Of a stretch of 64,000 nt of DNA, positions 1-8,193 are shown piece after piece. This stretch comes from Chloracidobacterium sp. (lineage in GTDB: Bacteria; Acidobacteriota; Blastocatellia; Pyrinomonadales; Pyrinomonadaceae), in assembly GCA_015075585.1 (NCBI GenBank), contig JABTUB010000002.1, positions 868,001 through 932,000 on the forward strand, given 5' to 3'. Numbering within the stretch: position 1 is the first letter of the stretch; each line of letters opens with the position of its first letter. The translations under genes and the position numbers were made by a program. The notes beneath the pieces were generated by a model. That model was not told where the DNA came from and did no database searches. It saw nothing but the letters and a program-made list of their open reading frames with translations.

Positions 1-88
1 TATATTCTCCGAAAAGGTTTTTTTCAATCAGCGAGAGTGTACCAGAAGCGTTGTTAAAATTACATTTTTGGCGGAATATTAGAAGATC

Positions 89-1513
89 ATGTTCAGTTCG
101 ATCCATTTCGAATCAACAGGCCGCAAGACGACCAATGCATCAAAGCCCGAGGTGCTTGCCGCACTCAGGGCAATGGTCGGTGAGGATAATGTCGTTGTCG
201 ATCCCGAGCGGATCGAGCCATACGGAGCGGATGCCGTCAAGGAGAAATTCCCGCCCGAAGCTGTCGTGTTCCCGGCCACAACTGCCGAGATGGCAGCGAT
301 AATGAAACTCGCGAATAAGCATCTTTTCCCTGTAACGGCACGCGGCGGCGGCGTCGGCTATACGGGCGGCGCGGTTCCGATCGACGGCGGCATAGTCATC
401 GGCACCGACCGGATGAACAAGATCATCGAGATAAGCTCCGACGACCTTTACGCGATATGCCAGCCGGGCATACGGACATTTGAACTGCAGCAGGCCGTTG
501 CGGAGCTCGGCTTGCTCTTCGCACCCGACCCTGCGAGCTACAAAGATTCGTTCATCGGCGGCAACATCGCCGAAAATGCGGGCGGCATGCGCACGCCGAA
601 ATACGGCGTTACAAAGCATCACGTTCTCGGGCTGGAGGTCGTAACCGCTACCGGCGAAGTGATACGCACCGGCGGCCGCACGGTAAAGAACGTGGTCGGC
701 TTTGACCTTACGGGCCTTATGTGCGGGAGCGAGGGCATGCTCGGCATTATCACCGAAGCCACGCTGAAACTGCTGCCGATGCCAGAGGCGACGGCGACCG
801 TTCGCGCCAATTTCAACTCGATGGAGGCCGCCTGCCGCGTGCTGACAAAGTTCACGCCGCACGGCCTGCTGCCGATGGCGATGGAGGTCATCGACAAATA
901 CTGTGTGGCGGCGGTCGAAGAGAGTTTTGCATTCGGGCTGTCGCGTGATGCCGATGCGATCCTGCTTGTGGCCGTTGACGGTTCGCGTGAAGAGGTCGAG
1001 AAGAACGCCGCACTCATCGAAGACATCATCGCCGATAACGGCGGCTTTGACGTTATGCGCTCACGGTCAAAGGAAGAGGAGGATCGGCTTTGGGATGTGC
1101 GGCGTGCCGTTTCGCCGAGCCTTATGAAATACGGCACGCTCAAGATCAATGAAGATGTCGTAGTACCGCGTTCCAATGTGCCGGAGCTTGTAGCGCGTAT
1201 CGAGGAGATCGGCCGCCGCAATGATACCTTCGTGGCAAATTTCGGCCACGCGGGCGACGGCAATATCCACGTCAATTTTGTCGTCGAGCGTGAAGACGCC
1301 GCGCAGGTCGCGCGTGCGCGAAAATGTGTTGCCGAGACGTTCCTGCTTGCCGTTGAGCTTGGCGGAACCATTTCGGGCGAACACGGCATCGGTTATGTCA
1401 AAGCGCCTTATATGTCATACGCGCTCGATGAGGCGACGATCGAAGTAATGAAGGCGATAAAGCGAACGTTCGACCCGAACGGCATACTCAATCCGGGGAA
1501 GATGTTCGTATGA
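89..1513 (+). CDS. glcD: FAD-linked oxidase, glycolate oxidase GlcD-like
   Basis: This 474-residue flavoprotein probably oxidises a 2-hydroxy acid such as glycolate or D-lactate. The N-terminal half is a PCMH-type FAD-binding domain, seen in the glycine-rich run GGGVGYTGGA (about residues 87-96) and in IGGNIAENAGGMRTPKYG. The C-terminal FAD-oxidase domain carries FGHAGDGNIHVNF and GTISGEHGIGYVK, which are family hallmarks, and ends in DPNGILNPGK. The length matches GlcD. The ATG is preceded by a weak AGAAG. The stop overlaps the start of the next gene by 4 bases, so the two are probably co-transcribed. No glcE or glcF is adjacent. The family is clear; the substrate is not. Confidence 0.9.
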   Translation: MFSSIHFESTGRKTTNASKPEVLAALRAMVGEDNVVVDPERIEPYGADAVKEKFPPEAVVFPATTAEMAAIMKLANKHLFPVTARGGGVGYTGGAVPIDGGIVIGTDRMNKIIEISSDDLYAICQPGIRTFELQQAVAELGLLFAPDPASYKDSFIGGNIAENAGGMRTPKYGVTKHHVLGLEVVTATGEVIRTGGRTVKNVVGFDLTGLMCGSEGMLGIITEATLKLLPMPEATATVRANFNSMEAACRVLTKFTPHGLLPMAMEVIDKYCVAAVEESFAFGLSRDADAILLVAVDGSREEVEKNAALIEDIIADNGGFDVMRSRSKEEEDRLWDVRRAVSPSLMKYGTLKINEDVVVPRSNVPELVARIEEIGRRNDTFVANFGHAGDGNIHVNFVVEREDAAQVARARKCVAETFLLAVELGGTISGEHGIGYVKAPYMSYALDEATIEVMKAIKRTFDPNGILNPGKMFV

Positions 1514-2019
1514 GCGGCCGTGCTTTGCTCGTGATCGTTCCCGTTTTCGTCCTGCTGTTCGCGGGTGCGGCCGCCGCACAGAAAAAGACATTCATCCTTG
1601 TGCGGCACGCCGAGAAGGACACATCGCCGACCGCCGATAAAAAGGATCCGGAACTGACCGAGGCGGGCCGTGCGAGGGCCGAGCGTCTTCGGCATGTGCT
1701 TAAGCGTTACAAACCCGATGAGATATTTGCTTCGGAATTCAAACGTACAAGGGCAACGGCCGAGCCGACCGCGGCGTGGCGCCGGCGGCAAATTCAGGCT
1801 TACAACATCGCAGGCCTTAACGAGCTTGCCGAACAGGTGCTTGCATCAAAGGCAAAACGCACACTCATCGTTGGCCACAACACAACGACGCCGGCTCTTG
1901 CCAACATCCTCATCGGGTCGCAGCTTTTCAAGGCAATTCCGGATGATGACTACGGAAAGATCTTCATCGTACAGCTGCGTGACGGCAGGCTGAAAAAAGC
2001 CGAGATAATTGAATACTGA
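1510..2019 (+). CDS. Secreted histidine phosphatase, SixA/phosphoglycerate mutase-like
   Basis: This 169-residue protein belongs to the histidine phosphatase superfamily. The signature RHAEK lies at residues 32-36 and supplies the phospho-accepting histidine. The second catalytic histidine sits in the motif TLIVGHNTTTPAL. Residues 1-24 form a hydrophobic signal peptide ending in AAAQ, so the enzyme is expected outside the cytoplasm, unlike classical SixA. It overlaps the upstream flavoprotein gene through ATGA, which suggests translational coupling. The substrate cannot be read from the sequence. Confidence 0.85.
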   Translation: MSGRALLVIVPVFVLLFAGAAAAQKKTFILVRHAEKDTSPTADKKDPELTEAGRARAERLRHVLKRYKPDEIFASEFKRTRATAEPTAAWRRRQIQAYNIAGLNELAEQVLASKAKRTLIVGHNTTTPALANILIGSQLFKAIPDDDYGKIFIVQLRDGRLKKAEIIEY

Positions 2020-2028
2020 ACGCCGCGG

Positions 2029-3135
2029 TCACTTCTTCGGTGCGGGCGTGCCTTCGTTCTCAGCAAAGTAGCCTTGGCGGTGCGTTACCTTGATCTTCTC
2101 ACGCTGCGGATTTGTGATCTTGACGTTTATCGTGCGGTATGACCCGTCGCGTTTCTGGTTGCTCGGCTCGTACGCGACCAGATATTGCGAACGCATATCC
2201 TCTTCGATCTGCCTGAATGCATCGCGAAGTTCACGCTCATCACGCGGGAAATAAGCACGGCCGCCGGTGCGTTCCGACACCTTTGTGAGTGCTCCTTTAT
2301 CCACCGAATAACGATAGCCGCCGCCGATGCCGATCGAATAAATTATGGCCTCGGCCTTATTCGCGGCATTCACGGCGTCGTCGAGGCGCTTGCGGCTGAA
2401 TGTATCGTCGCCGTCGGTGAGCAGGATGATCGCGCGGCGTGTCTTTTCCGGAGCGGGGCCGAGTATCTCTTCGGATGTTACCCATATCGCATCCCACAGT
2501 GCGGTCGCCGCGGCCCGCATTTGATTATCGCCCGAGAGCGGCGGCGTGCCGGGAATACCGCCGCCGTTCGCGACGACCCCGCCGCCGATGTAGTTCGACG
2601 GCGCAACGAACTGCACGCGGTCGATCGCCCGCCGCAGCCGCGTGATGTTGTTGGTCATTCCTTGTTCGAGTGTCGAATCGCCCGTAAAGGAGACCACCGC
2701 AACCTCGTCCTTTGACGGCCGAACGACCGATTCGAGGAATGAGATAGCCGCGGACTTCTCGTCCGGCAGTGTCTGTTCTTGCGACAGGCTTGTGTCGATG
2801 AGTATCGCAAGGCTAAGCGGCAGATCGACCTGTTTCGCGAACGCACTGATCTCCTGGACCTGACCGTTCTCGAGCACCTGTACCTCGCTCTCTTTGAGGT
2901 CGGTGACCATTCGGCGATTCTTGTCCTGAACGGTGAATAGAACGTTCACCACGTTGGTGTCGATCTTTACGATGTCATCGTCATCTATCACCAAAGGTGT
3001 CGCCGTTGGCGAGGGCAATGGCTTTGAAGCGGCATCCTGCGCATTAGTGCCGCCCGTAAGATAAAGAGCGCCAAAGCCGAGGGCGCCCGACAATGCTGTC
3101 GTCAATATTGAACGTAAATGTGACATCGCTTGCAT
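2029..3135 (-). CDS. Secreted VWA-domain protein (acidobacterial VWFA-related family)
   Basis: This protein of about 368 residues has a signal peptide, a Pro/Thr-rich linker, a short beta-rich domain (KIDTNVVNVLFTVQDKNRRM onward) and a von Willebrand factor A domain. The VWA MIDAS motif is complete: DTSLS, then a conserved Thr/Gly segment and TDGDD. The C-terminal strand region KRDGSYRTINVKI is typical of the VWFA-related family described from Acidobacteria. The annotated ATG touches the stop codon of the next gene upstream (TAAATG). An internal ATG at 3126 (MSHLRS) gives a cleaner signal peptide and may be the true start. It is the downstream member of a tandem paralogue pair and likely acts as a metal-dependent adhesion or scaffold domain in the periplasm or at the cell surface. 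Confidence 0.85.
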   Translation of the reverse strand: MQAMSHLRSILTTALSGALGFGALYLTGGTNAQDAASKPLPSPTATPLVIDDDDIVKIDTNVVNVLFTVQDKNRRMVTDLKESEVQVLENGQVQEISAFAKQVDLPLSLAILIDTSLSQEQTLPDEKSAAISFLESVVRPSKDEVAVVSFTGDSTLEQGMTNNITRLRRAIDRVQFVAPSNYIGGGVVANGGGIPGTPPLSGDNQMRAAATALWDAIWVTSEEILGPAPEKTRRAIILLTDGDDTFSRKRLDDAVNAANKAEAIIYSIGIGGGYRYSVDKGALTKVSERTGGRAYFPRDERELRDAFRQIEEDMRSQYLVAYEPSNQKRDGSYRTINVKITNPQREKIKVTHRQGYFAENEGTPAPKK

Positions 3136-4137
3136 TTATTTCAAAACGTCTTTGACCGCACGGTAGCTAGTCTTTGTGCGTATCTTGTACTTCTTTGTTT
3201 TGCTGCTGTCCGTGAATCTCACTTCGATCTTGCGAGTGCGGCCGTCATAATTCTGATTCGCGGGTCTGTACGTGATCACATACTGCGACTTCATCTCGTC
3301 TGATATCCGCTTGAACGCGCGTTCGAGTTCGAGCATCGCTTTGTTGCCGCCAATGGGAAAGAAGGCTTCGCCGCCGGTCTCTTCGCAAAGCTGTATCAAG
3401 TATTTATCGCCCTTGTCGCGCGGCGTTCCGGCCTCGACGCCCGGCACCGAGCCTAGAAAGCCGCCCTTTGTCGAGATCGCAAATATTGTCGTCTCGGTAC
3501 GCTGTGCAATATCGATCGCGTCGCGCAGGTCCGCACGGCTGAAAGTATCATCGCCGTCCGAGATGACAACTATGACCTTTCGGCCCGGAGCGCTTCGCAG
3601 TTTCTCGTCGGTGAACTGCCAGATCGCATCATAAAGTGCCGTTTGCGAGCCTACCTTGCTCACCTTATCGACCGCCTTTTGCAGAAGGTCGAGCTTGTCG
3701 GTAAAATCCTGCCGCAAGACGATATCGTGGTCGAAGGTCATAAATGCGGCCTTGTCCTTACGAAGCTGGATCACGGTGTAAAGAAAGTTCGCCGCTGCTT
3801 CCTTTTCGAATGTGAGCTTGCCCGCGGTCGATGGTGAGGTGTCCATCAGCACGCCGACGAATACGGGCGGATTGGTCTTTTCATCACTGAAGTAAGTGAT
3901 CTCTTGCGGTACTCCGTCCTCAAGAACCTCGAAGTCGCCGCGAGTGAGGCCGCTGATAAGATCCTTCTTTTGTGTAACAGTTACCGGCAGCCGCACCTCA
4001 AAGGTCTTGAGCGGGCCTTCGTCGCCGCCGTTGACGTCGGGCGTTGGTGTCGGTGTTTGTGCCGCGACGGCCGCAACCGCTAAGAGGCAGCCGAAACATA
4101 CAAAAATGAGCCTTTTAACTGAAATGTTCATAGACAT
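3136..4137 (-). CDS. Secreted VWA-domain protein (acidobacterial VWFA-related family), paralogue
   Basis: This is the first gene of the VWA pair. I chose the ATG at 4137 because AAGG lies 8 bases upstream; a GTG at 4146 and an ATG at 4131 are alternatives. A signal peptide (ISVKRLIFVCFGCLLAVAAV) is followed by the same layout as the downstream gene: a beta domain with GLTRGDFEVLEDGVPQEI and a VWA domain with MIDAS DTSPS and SDGDD. The ending YRPANQNYDGRTRKIEVRF matches the paralogue. The downstream paralogue starts immediately after this stop, which implies one transcript and possibly a heteromeric product. The ligand is unknown. Confidence 0.85.
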   Translation of the reverse strand: MSMNISVKRLIFVCFGCLLAVAAVAAQTPTPTPDVNGGDEGPLKTFEVRLPVTVTQKKDLISGLTRGDFEVLEDGVPQEITYFSDEKTNPPVFVGVLMDTSPSTAGKLTFEKEAAANFLYTVIQLRKDKAAFMTFDHDIVLRQDFTDKLDLLQKAVDKVSKVGSQTALYDAIWQFTDEKLRSAPGRKVIVVISDGDDTFSRADLRDAIDIAQRTETTIFAISTKGGFLGSVPGVEAGTPRDKGDKYLIQLCEETGGEAFFPIGGNKAMLELERAFKRISDEMKSQYVITYRPANQNYDGRTRKIEVRFTDSSKTKKYKIRTKTSYRAVKDVLK

Positions 4138-4292
4138 AAGCGGCACCTTGTTCGATGCCGCGCAGAGTGCTGCGTGTTGCCTTAAGCAAGGCGTTTAACG
4201 GACATCATAGCAAACTTGAGCTTGCCGGACATCAATCCGCCTGACGGCCTTGCTTGCGCCGAGTGAGCTAAGTGAGAATGAAGGTACATTCT

Positions 4293-5651
4293 ATGAACGA
4301 GAATATCTTTCGCGAATACGACATACGCGGCATCGTCGGCGACCAGTTGACCGATGAAGCGGTTGCCGTCCTCGGCCGTGCCGTCGGCACATTCTTTGTC
4401 AATAACGGTGCGCGCCGCGTCGCGATAGGTTTCGATGCGCGTGCAAGCTCGCCGGGCTTCTGCGAACTGCTGACCCGCGGCTTTACCGAGTGCGGCATCG
4501 ATGTTATCTCGATCGGCCGCGTTCCGACGCCCGTGCTTTATCATACCGTCTATACACGAGATGTTGACGGCGGCGTGATGATCACAGGCTCGCATAATCC
4601 GCCCGACCACAACGGGTTCAAGATCTGCCTCGGCAAGGGTACGCTGTTCGGCCCGCAAATTCAGGAAATAAAGCAGATAGCTTTCGGCGGCAAGTTCACC
4701 GAGGGCAGCGGAAGCGTCAGCGAATTATCGGTGCTCGCCGATTATATCGACGACATAGCCGGCCGCATCTCGCTCGGAAGCCGCAAGATAAAAGCTGTGG
4801 TCGATGCGGGAAACGGCATGGGCGGCGTTACGGCAGTTCCGGTTTTCGAGCGTCTCGGCGTCGAGATGGTAAAGCTCTTCATCGAGCCTGACGCGACATT
4901 CCCGAACCATCATCCTGACCCGACCGTTATCGAGAATCTTGAAGATACGATCGCTGCCGTTCGCGAGAACGGCGCGGACATCGGCATCGCCTTTGACGGC
5001 GACGGCGACCGGATCGGCGTTGTGGACGAGACGGGACGCATCATTTGGGGCGACGAATTGATGGTACTGCTTTCGCGATCAGTGCTTGCCGAGCGGCCGG
5101 GAGCGACGATCATCGCCGAGGTCAAATGCTCGCAGACGCTCTATGACGACATCGAGCGGCACGGCGGCAAAGGCATAATGTGGAAGGCCGGCCACTCGCT
5201 CATAAAGGCGAAAATGAAAGAGACCGGAGCCGCACTTGCAGGTGAGATGAGCGGACATATCTTCTTTGCCGACAGATTTTACGGTTTTGACGACGCGACC
5301 TACGCGGCGGTACGTTTGCTCGAGATATTGTCGCGGACGGACAAGGAGCTATCCGAACTGCTGGCAGATGTGCCAAAGATGTATTCGACGCCCGAACTGC
5401 GTGTCGAATGTTCGGACGAAGCGAAATTCGATGTTGTCGCGGCGGTCGCAGACCAATTTTCGCGCGACCACAAGGTGATAACCATCGACGGCGCGCGGAT
5501 ACTTTTTGAACACGGCTGGGGCCTCGTGCGCGCATCGAACACGCAGGCGATACTCGTGCTGCGCTTTGAGGCCGATTCGGAAACACACCTTGCCGAAATA
5601 CGCTCGACGGTCGAGGCAAAAACGGCCGAATTGATCGAACGATATCAATAA
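4293..5651 (+). CDS. Phosphomannomutase/phosphoglucomutase (AlgC/ManB type)
   Basis: This enzyme of about 452 residues belongs to the alpha-D-phosphohexomutase superfamily and interconverts hexose 1- and 6-phosphates for sugar-nucleotide and glycan synthesis. The phosphoserine loop reads TGSHNPPDHNGFK, the metal loop DGDGDRIG, and the sugar-binding loop GEMSGHIFF. The N-terminal EYDIRGIVGDQLTDEA is typical of the PMM/PGM subgroup. The ATG at 4293 is preferred because GAAGG lies about 10 bases upstream; the frame is open from a GTG at 4272. The heptosyltransferase gene begins directly at the stop, which places both in envelope polysaccharide assembly. PMM and PGM activity cannot be separated by eye. 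Confidence 0.9.
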   Translation: MNENIFREYDIRGIVGDQLTDEAVAVLGRAVGTFFVNNGARRVAIGFDARASSPGFCELLTRGFTECGIDVISIGRVPTPVLYHTVYTRDVDGGVMITGSHNPPDHNGFKICLGKGTLFGPQIQEIKQIAFGGKFTEGSGSVSELSVLADYIDDIAGRISLGSRKIKAVVDAGNGMGGVTAVPVFERLGVEMVKLFIEPDATFPNHHPDPTVIENLEDTIAAVRENGADIGIAFDGDGDRIGVVDETGRIIWGDELMVLLSRSVLAERPGATIIAEVKCSQTLYDDIERHGGKGIMWKAGHSLIKAKMKETGAALAGEMSGHIFFADRFYGFDDATYAAVRLLEILSRTDKELSELLADVPKMYSTPELRVECSDEAKFDVVAAVADQFSRDHKVITIDGARILFEHGWGLVRASNTQAILVLRFEADSETHLAEIRSTVEAKTAELIERYQ

Positions 5652-6677
5652 ATGAAGGTCCTCGTGGTCAGATTAAGCTCGATGGGCGATGTCGTGCAGA
5701 CACTGCCGGCCGTCGAGGACGCCGCACGAGCACTGCCCGATGTGTCATTCGATTGGGCGGTCGAGGAATCGTTCGCAGACATCCCGAAATGGCATCCGCG
5801 GGTCGAGAATGTCCTGCCGCTGGGGATACGTCGTTGGAACCGTTCACGCGTCGATGCTGTAAGGAAAGGCGAGCCCGGCCGTGCGTTGCGGCTGCTGCGG
5901 TCGCGGCGGTACGACGCGGTCATAGACCTTCAGGGAACGCTCAAAAGTGCCGCCGTCGCGCGGCTTGCACGCGGGCCGCGTGTCGGTTACGACGCCCGAA
6001 GCGTCAACGAATGGGGCGCACACGCCGCTTATCGGCGGCGCATCAAGGTCGAAAAGGGCATACACTCGTCATTGCGGATGCGAAAACTTCTCGCCGCAGC
6101 ACTCGGCTACGAATTCGATGCAGAGAACGCGGATCACGGCATCGACCGTTCGCGGCTCGAACCCGACGGCGTCGAGATCGGCGGCCCTTTTCTAGTCTTT
6201 ATAACCTCGACAAGCTGGCCGTCAAAGAATTGGCCGGAAGACAGGTGGAAACGACTTACTCAGATCGCGCGTGCTGCGGGTTTTCAGGTCGCGATCCCTT
6301 GGGGCAGCGATGCCGAACGCGAGCAGGCAGAGCGGATCGCCGCCGGAAACGCGTTCGTGCTGCCACGGCTGACGATCGGTCAAAAGGCGTCAGTCATCGT
6401 ACGCGCGGCCGCAGCCGTAGGACTTGATACGGGGCTTACACACATTGCGGCCGCACTTAATGTACCGCAAGTATCGCTCTACGGCCCGACCGACCCAAAG
6501 CTTGTCGGTGCTCTCGGCCCGCGACAGGTGAGGCTCGTCGCGCGTTTCGACTGCCTCTTCTGCCATCAGCGAGTATGCACATATCCCGGGCTTGCCGATT
6601 TCAAGCCCGCGTGCCTTGTCGAATTCCCGCCGGAAAGAGTCTGGGGCGAATTGATGAAGCTCCTCAGCTCTCGTTGA
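5652..6677 (+). CDS. waaC: Glycosyltransferase family 9, heptosyltransferase I-like
   Basis: This 341-residue GT-B enzyme resembles WaaC, which transfers L,D-heptose from ADP-heptose to Kdo on lipid A. The N-terminus LVVRLSSMGDVVQTLPAV is the usual acceptor-domain start of family 9. The nucleotide-binding half contains SWPSKNWPEDRWKRL and GLDTGLTHIAAALNVPQVSL, followed by YGPTDP. The length fits the family. The start codon abuts the phosphohexomutase stop (TAAATG), so translation is coupled. I infer an LPS-core role; WaaF-like alternatives remain possible. Confidence 0.85.
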   Translation: MKVLVVRLSSMGDVVQTLPAVEDAARALPDVSFDWAVEESFADIPKWHPRVENVLPLGIRRWNRSRVDAVRKGEPGRALRLLRSRRYDAVIDLQGTLKSAAVARLARGPRVGYDARSVNEWGAHAAYRRRIKVEKGIHSSLRMRKLLAAALGYEFDAENADHGIDRSRLEPDGVEIGGPFLVFITSTSWPSKNWPEDRWKRLTQIARAAGFQVAIPWGSDAEREQAERIAAGNAFVLPRLTIGQKASVIVRAAAAVGLDTGLTHIAAALNVPQVSLYGPTDPKLVGALGPRQVRLVARFDCLFCHQRVCTYPGLADFKPACLVEFPPERVWGELMKLLSSR

Positions 6678-6767
6678 GCTGTTTTACGGCGAGAGATCTT
6701 TCCACAGCCGGCGCATTTGCCGATGTCGGCATTCGTCTAAAGCCGGCAGGAGCAAAGATCGTTAACT

Positions 6768-7595
6768 TCAAGTGGATTTAAGATAGTACGTCAGCAAGAG
6801 TTCGAATGGCTCCCATTTGCCGAAACCTGTTTTATCCCCACGGTCATAAATATCGAACTTTTGTTGAAGCGATCTGTTGCATTTCACCTCAACAAAAGCA
6901 ACCCCGCCGGTCATGCCGCCATTTACGCGGATATCAAAAGTTTCACCCGGATATTTTTTTGTGATCGCTTCTCGCAAACGTGCCAGCAGTAGTCCTTCGT
7001 TTTTTATCATCCAGCAATCCTCTCCTATATCCGCCGGACATTTTATGTTGAATTGAAAGCTGCCCTCGTGATTTAACCACTGTGGAGGCCACGAATAGAC
7101 GTATTCTTTGTCTTTTTTAAGTTCTTCCAGAAAAAGTCTAGCTTGTGTCACTGTTGAAAATTCGCGCTCTTTCATTTGAAGATGTTTGAATTTTGAGGCA
7201 AACATTTCCAGCTTTTTGAGGTCGAAATACAATGAGCTGTTTGGAGAAACCAATTCATTGCATTCAAGGTTGAGAGCGAATGAGTCAAGTTTCTCTCCGT
7301 CTTTTACGACAATGATGTCGTAGTGATAACCGCATGCGTGCATATGCTGCGGCTTTTTGAATACCCATGCTTTCTTAATTGCGTTTAGAACGGAAATATC
7401 ATCGGTATAGAATTCGCCGATCTTTTTTTGGAGAGGATGATCTTTGTGGTCTGCAAAGATGCCGATCATCGCATAGCCGCCATCATCGAAATGGTATTTG
7501 TCAAATAAAGATGTCTGGCTAAAACATGACTGTCCGACCAAAGCCCAAAACAAAGGCACGGCAAGGGTAAAAAACAATTGTTGCCTCATGGCCAC
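6768..7595 (-). CDS. Secreted protein of unknown function
   Basis: I do not recognise this 275-residue protein. It begins with a signal peptide (hydrophobic residues about 7-26, then CFSQ), so it is exported, possibly as a lipoprotein. It is rich in Lys, Phe and aromatic residues and contains several cysteines. No known catalytic motif is visible. The region is visibly more AT-rich than its neighbours, with codons such as AAA, TTT and AAT, which suggests transfer. The start may be the GTG at 7595 or the ATG at 7589. It lies 11 bases downstream of the BrnT/DUF433-type gene on the same strand. Confidence 0.65.
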   Translation of the reverse strand: MAMRQQLFFTLAVPLFWALVGQSCFSQTSLFDKYHFDDGGYAMIGIFADHKDHPLQKKIGEFYTDDISVLNAIKKAWVFKKPQHMHACGYHYDIIVVKDGEKLDSFALNLECNELVSPNSSLYFDLKKLEMFASKFKHLQMKEREFSTVTQARLFLEELKKDKEYVYSWPPQWLNHEGSFQFNIKCPADIGEDCWMIKNEGLLLARLREAITKKYPGETFDIRVNGGMTGGVAFVEVKCNRSLQQKFDIYDRGDKTGFGKWEPFELLLTYYLKST

Positions 7596-7606
7596 AATAC
7601 TCTATT

Positions 7607-8188
7607 TTAAACTGTTTTCAATCGATGCAGCGACGTTCTGAAAATCTCTAGAACACCAATAACCTGTTCGCGTCTAACAGCCGGGAACTTATCGAGGAAT
7701 TCATCTAATGATGCCCCCGCTTCTATATTGTCGATCAATTCGGAAACGGGAACTTTGGTGCCGTGAAAGACCGGTTCGCCGCCAAGAACTGTCGTCCCAG
7801 TAAAGATTTCGGGGATATGTGAACTAATTGAGAAAGCAGGCTTTCTATTGACGCGAATCGGCTGCTCCCAAGCAAAATCGTTATTCACCTCGGAAACTAC
7901 CAACTCGTCGATCTCTTTTTCGGTCAAATTCTGCATTAGATGTCCCAACCTGTAATTATCTATCCGCACTATTCGATCTGTTTTCAACTGAAAAATTATC
8001 TTCAATGTCCTACCGCCAAAGGTCTTGCCTATCAATTGAAATCGATCTTTGAATGATTTGTTGCGTCGGACTTCAAAATCGTTGTAGAAACATTCTACTG
8101 CCTCTTTGAAAGTGATTCTATGTGCGTATAGTTCGTCTCGTTCAAAATCGTATTCAAAGTCGGTTGGCTCAAATTTTGACCAGTCCAT
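7607..8188 (-). CDS. BrnT-like domain fused to DUF433 domain
   Basis: This 193-residue protein appears to join two toxin-antitoxin-related modules. Residues about 8-85 resemble the BrnT toxin fold: FEYDFERDELYAHRITFKEA, then a variable acidic stretch, then IGKTFGGRTLKIIF and DRIVRIDNYR. Residues about 125-190 are a DUF433 domain: PEIFTGTTVLGGEPVFHGTK, VPVSELIDNIEAGASLDEFL and FPAVRREQVIGVLEIFR. The DUF433 call is strong and the BrnT-like call is moderate. The ATG has AAGGA 8 bases upstream, and that Shine-Dalgarno overlaps the lepA stop codon, so translation could be coupled to lepA. GC content is lower than in neighbouring genes. It might be a self-neutralised module or an antitoxin-like regulator. 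Confidence 0.75.
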   Translation of the reverse strand: MDWSKFEPTDFEYDFERDELYAHRITFKEAVECFYNDFEVRRNKSFKDRFQLIGKTFGGRTLKIIFQLKTDRIVRIDNYRLGHLMQNLTEKEIDELVVSEVNNDFAWEQPIRVNRKPAFSISSHIPEIFTGTTVLGGEPVFHGTKVPVSELIDNIEAGASLDEFLDKFPAVRREQVIGVLEIFRTSLHRLKTV

Positions 8189-8193
8189 ATTTG

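Noticed and set aside
140..862. Long antisense frames opposite glcD and similar long shadows elsewhere (e.g. 16236-17522, 28631-29614)
   Set aside because: They lie opposite genes with clear family motifs, lack Shine-Dalgarno sequences and have an Arg/Cys/His-rich composition typical of antisense frames in GC-rich DNA.
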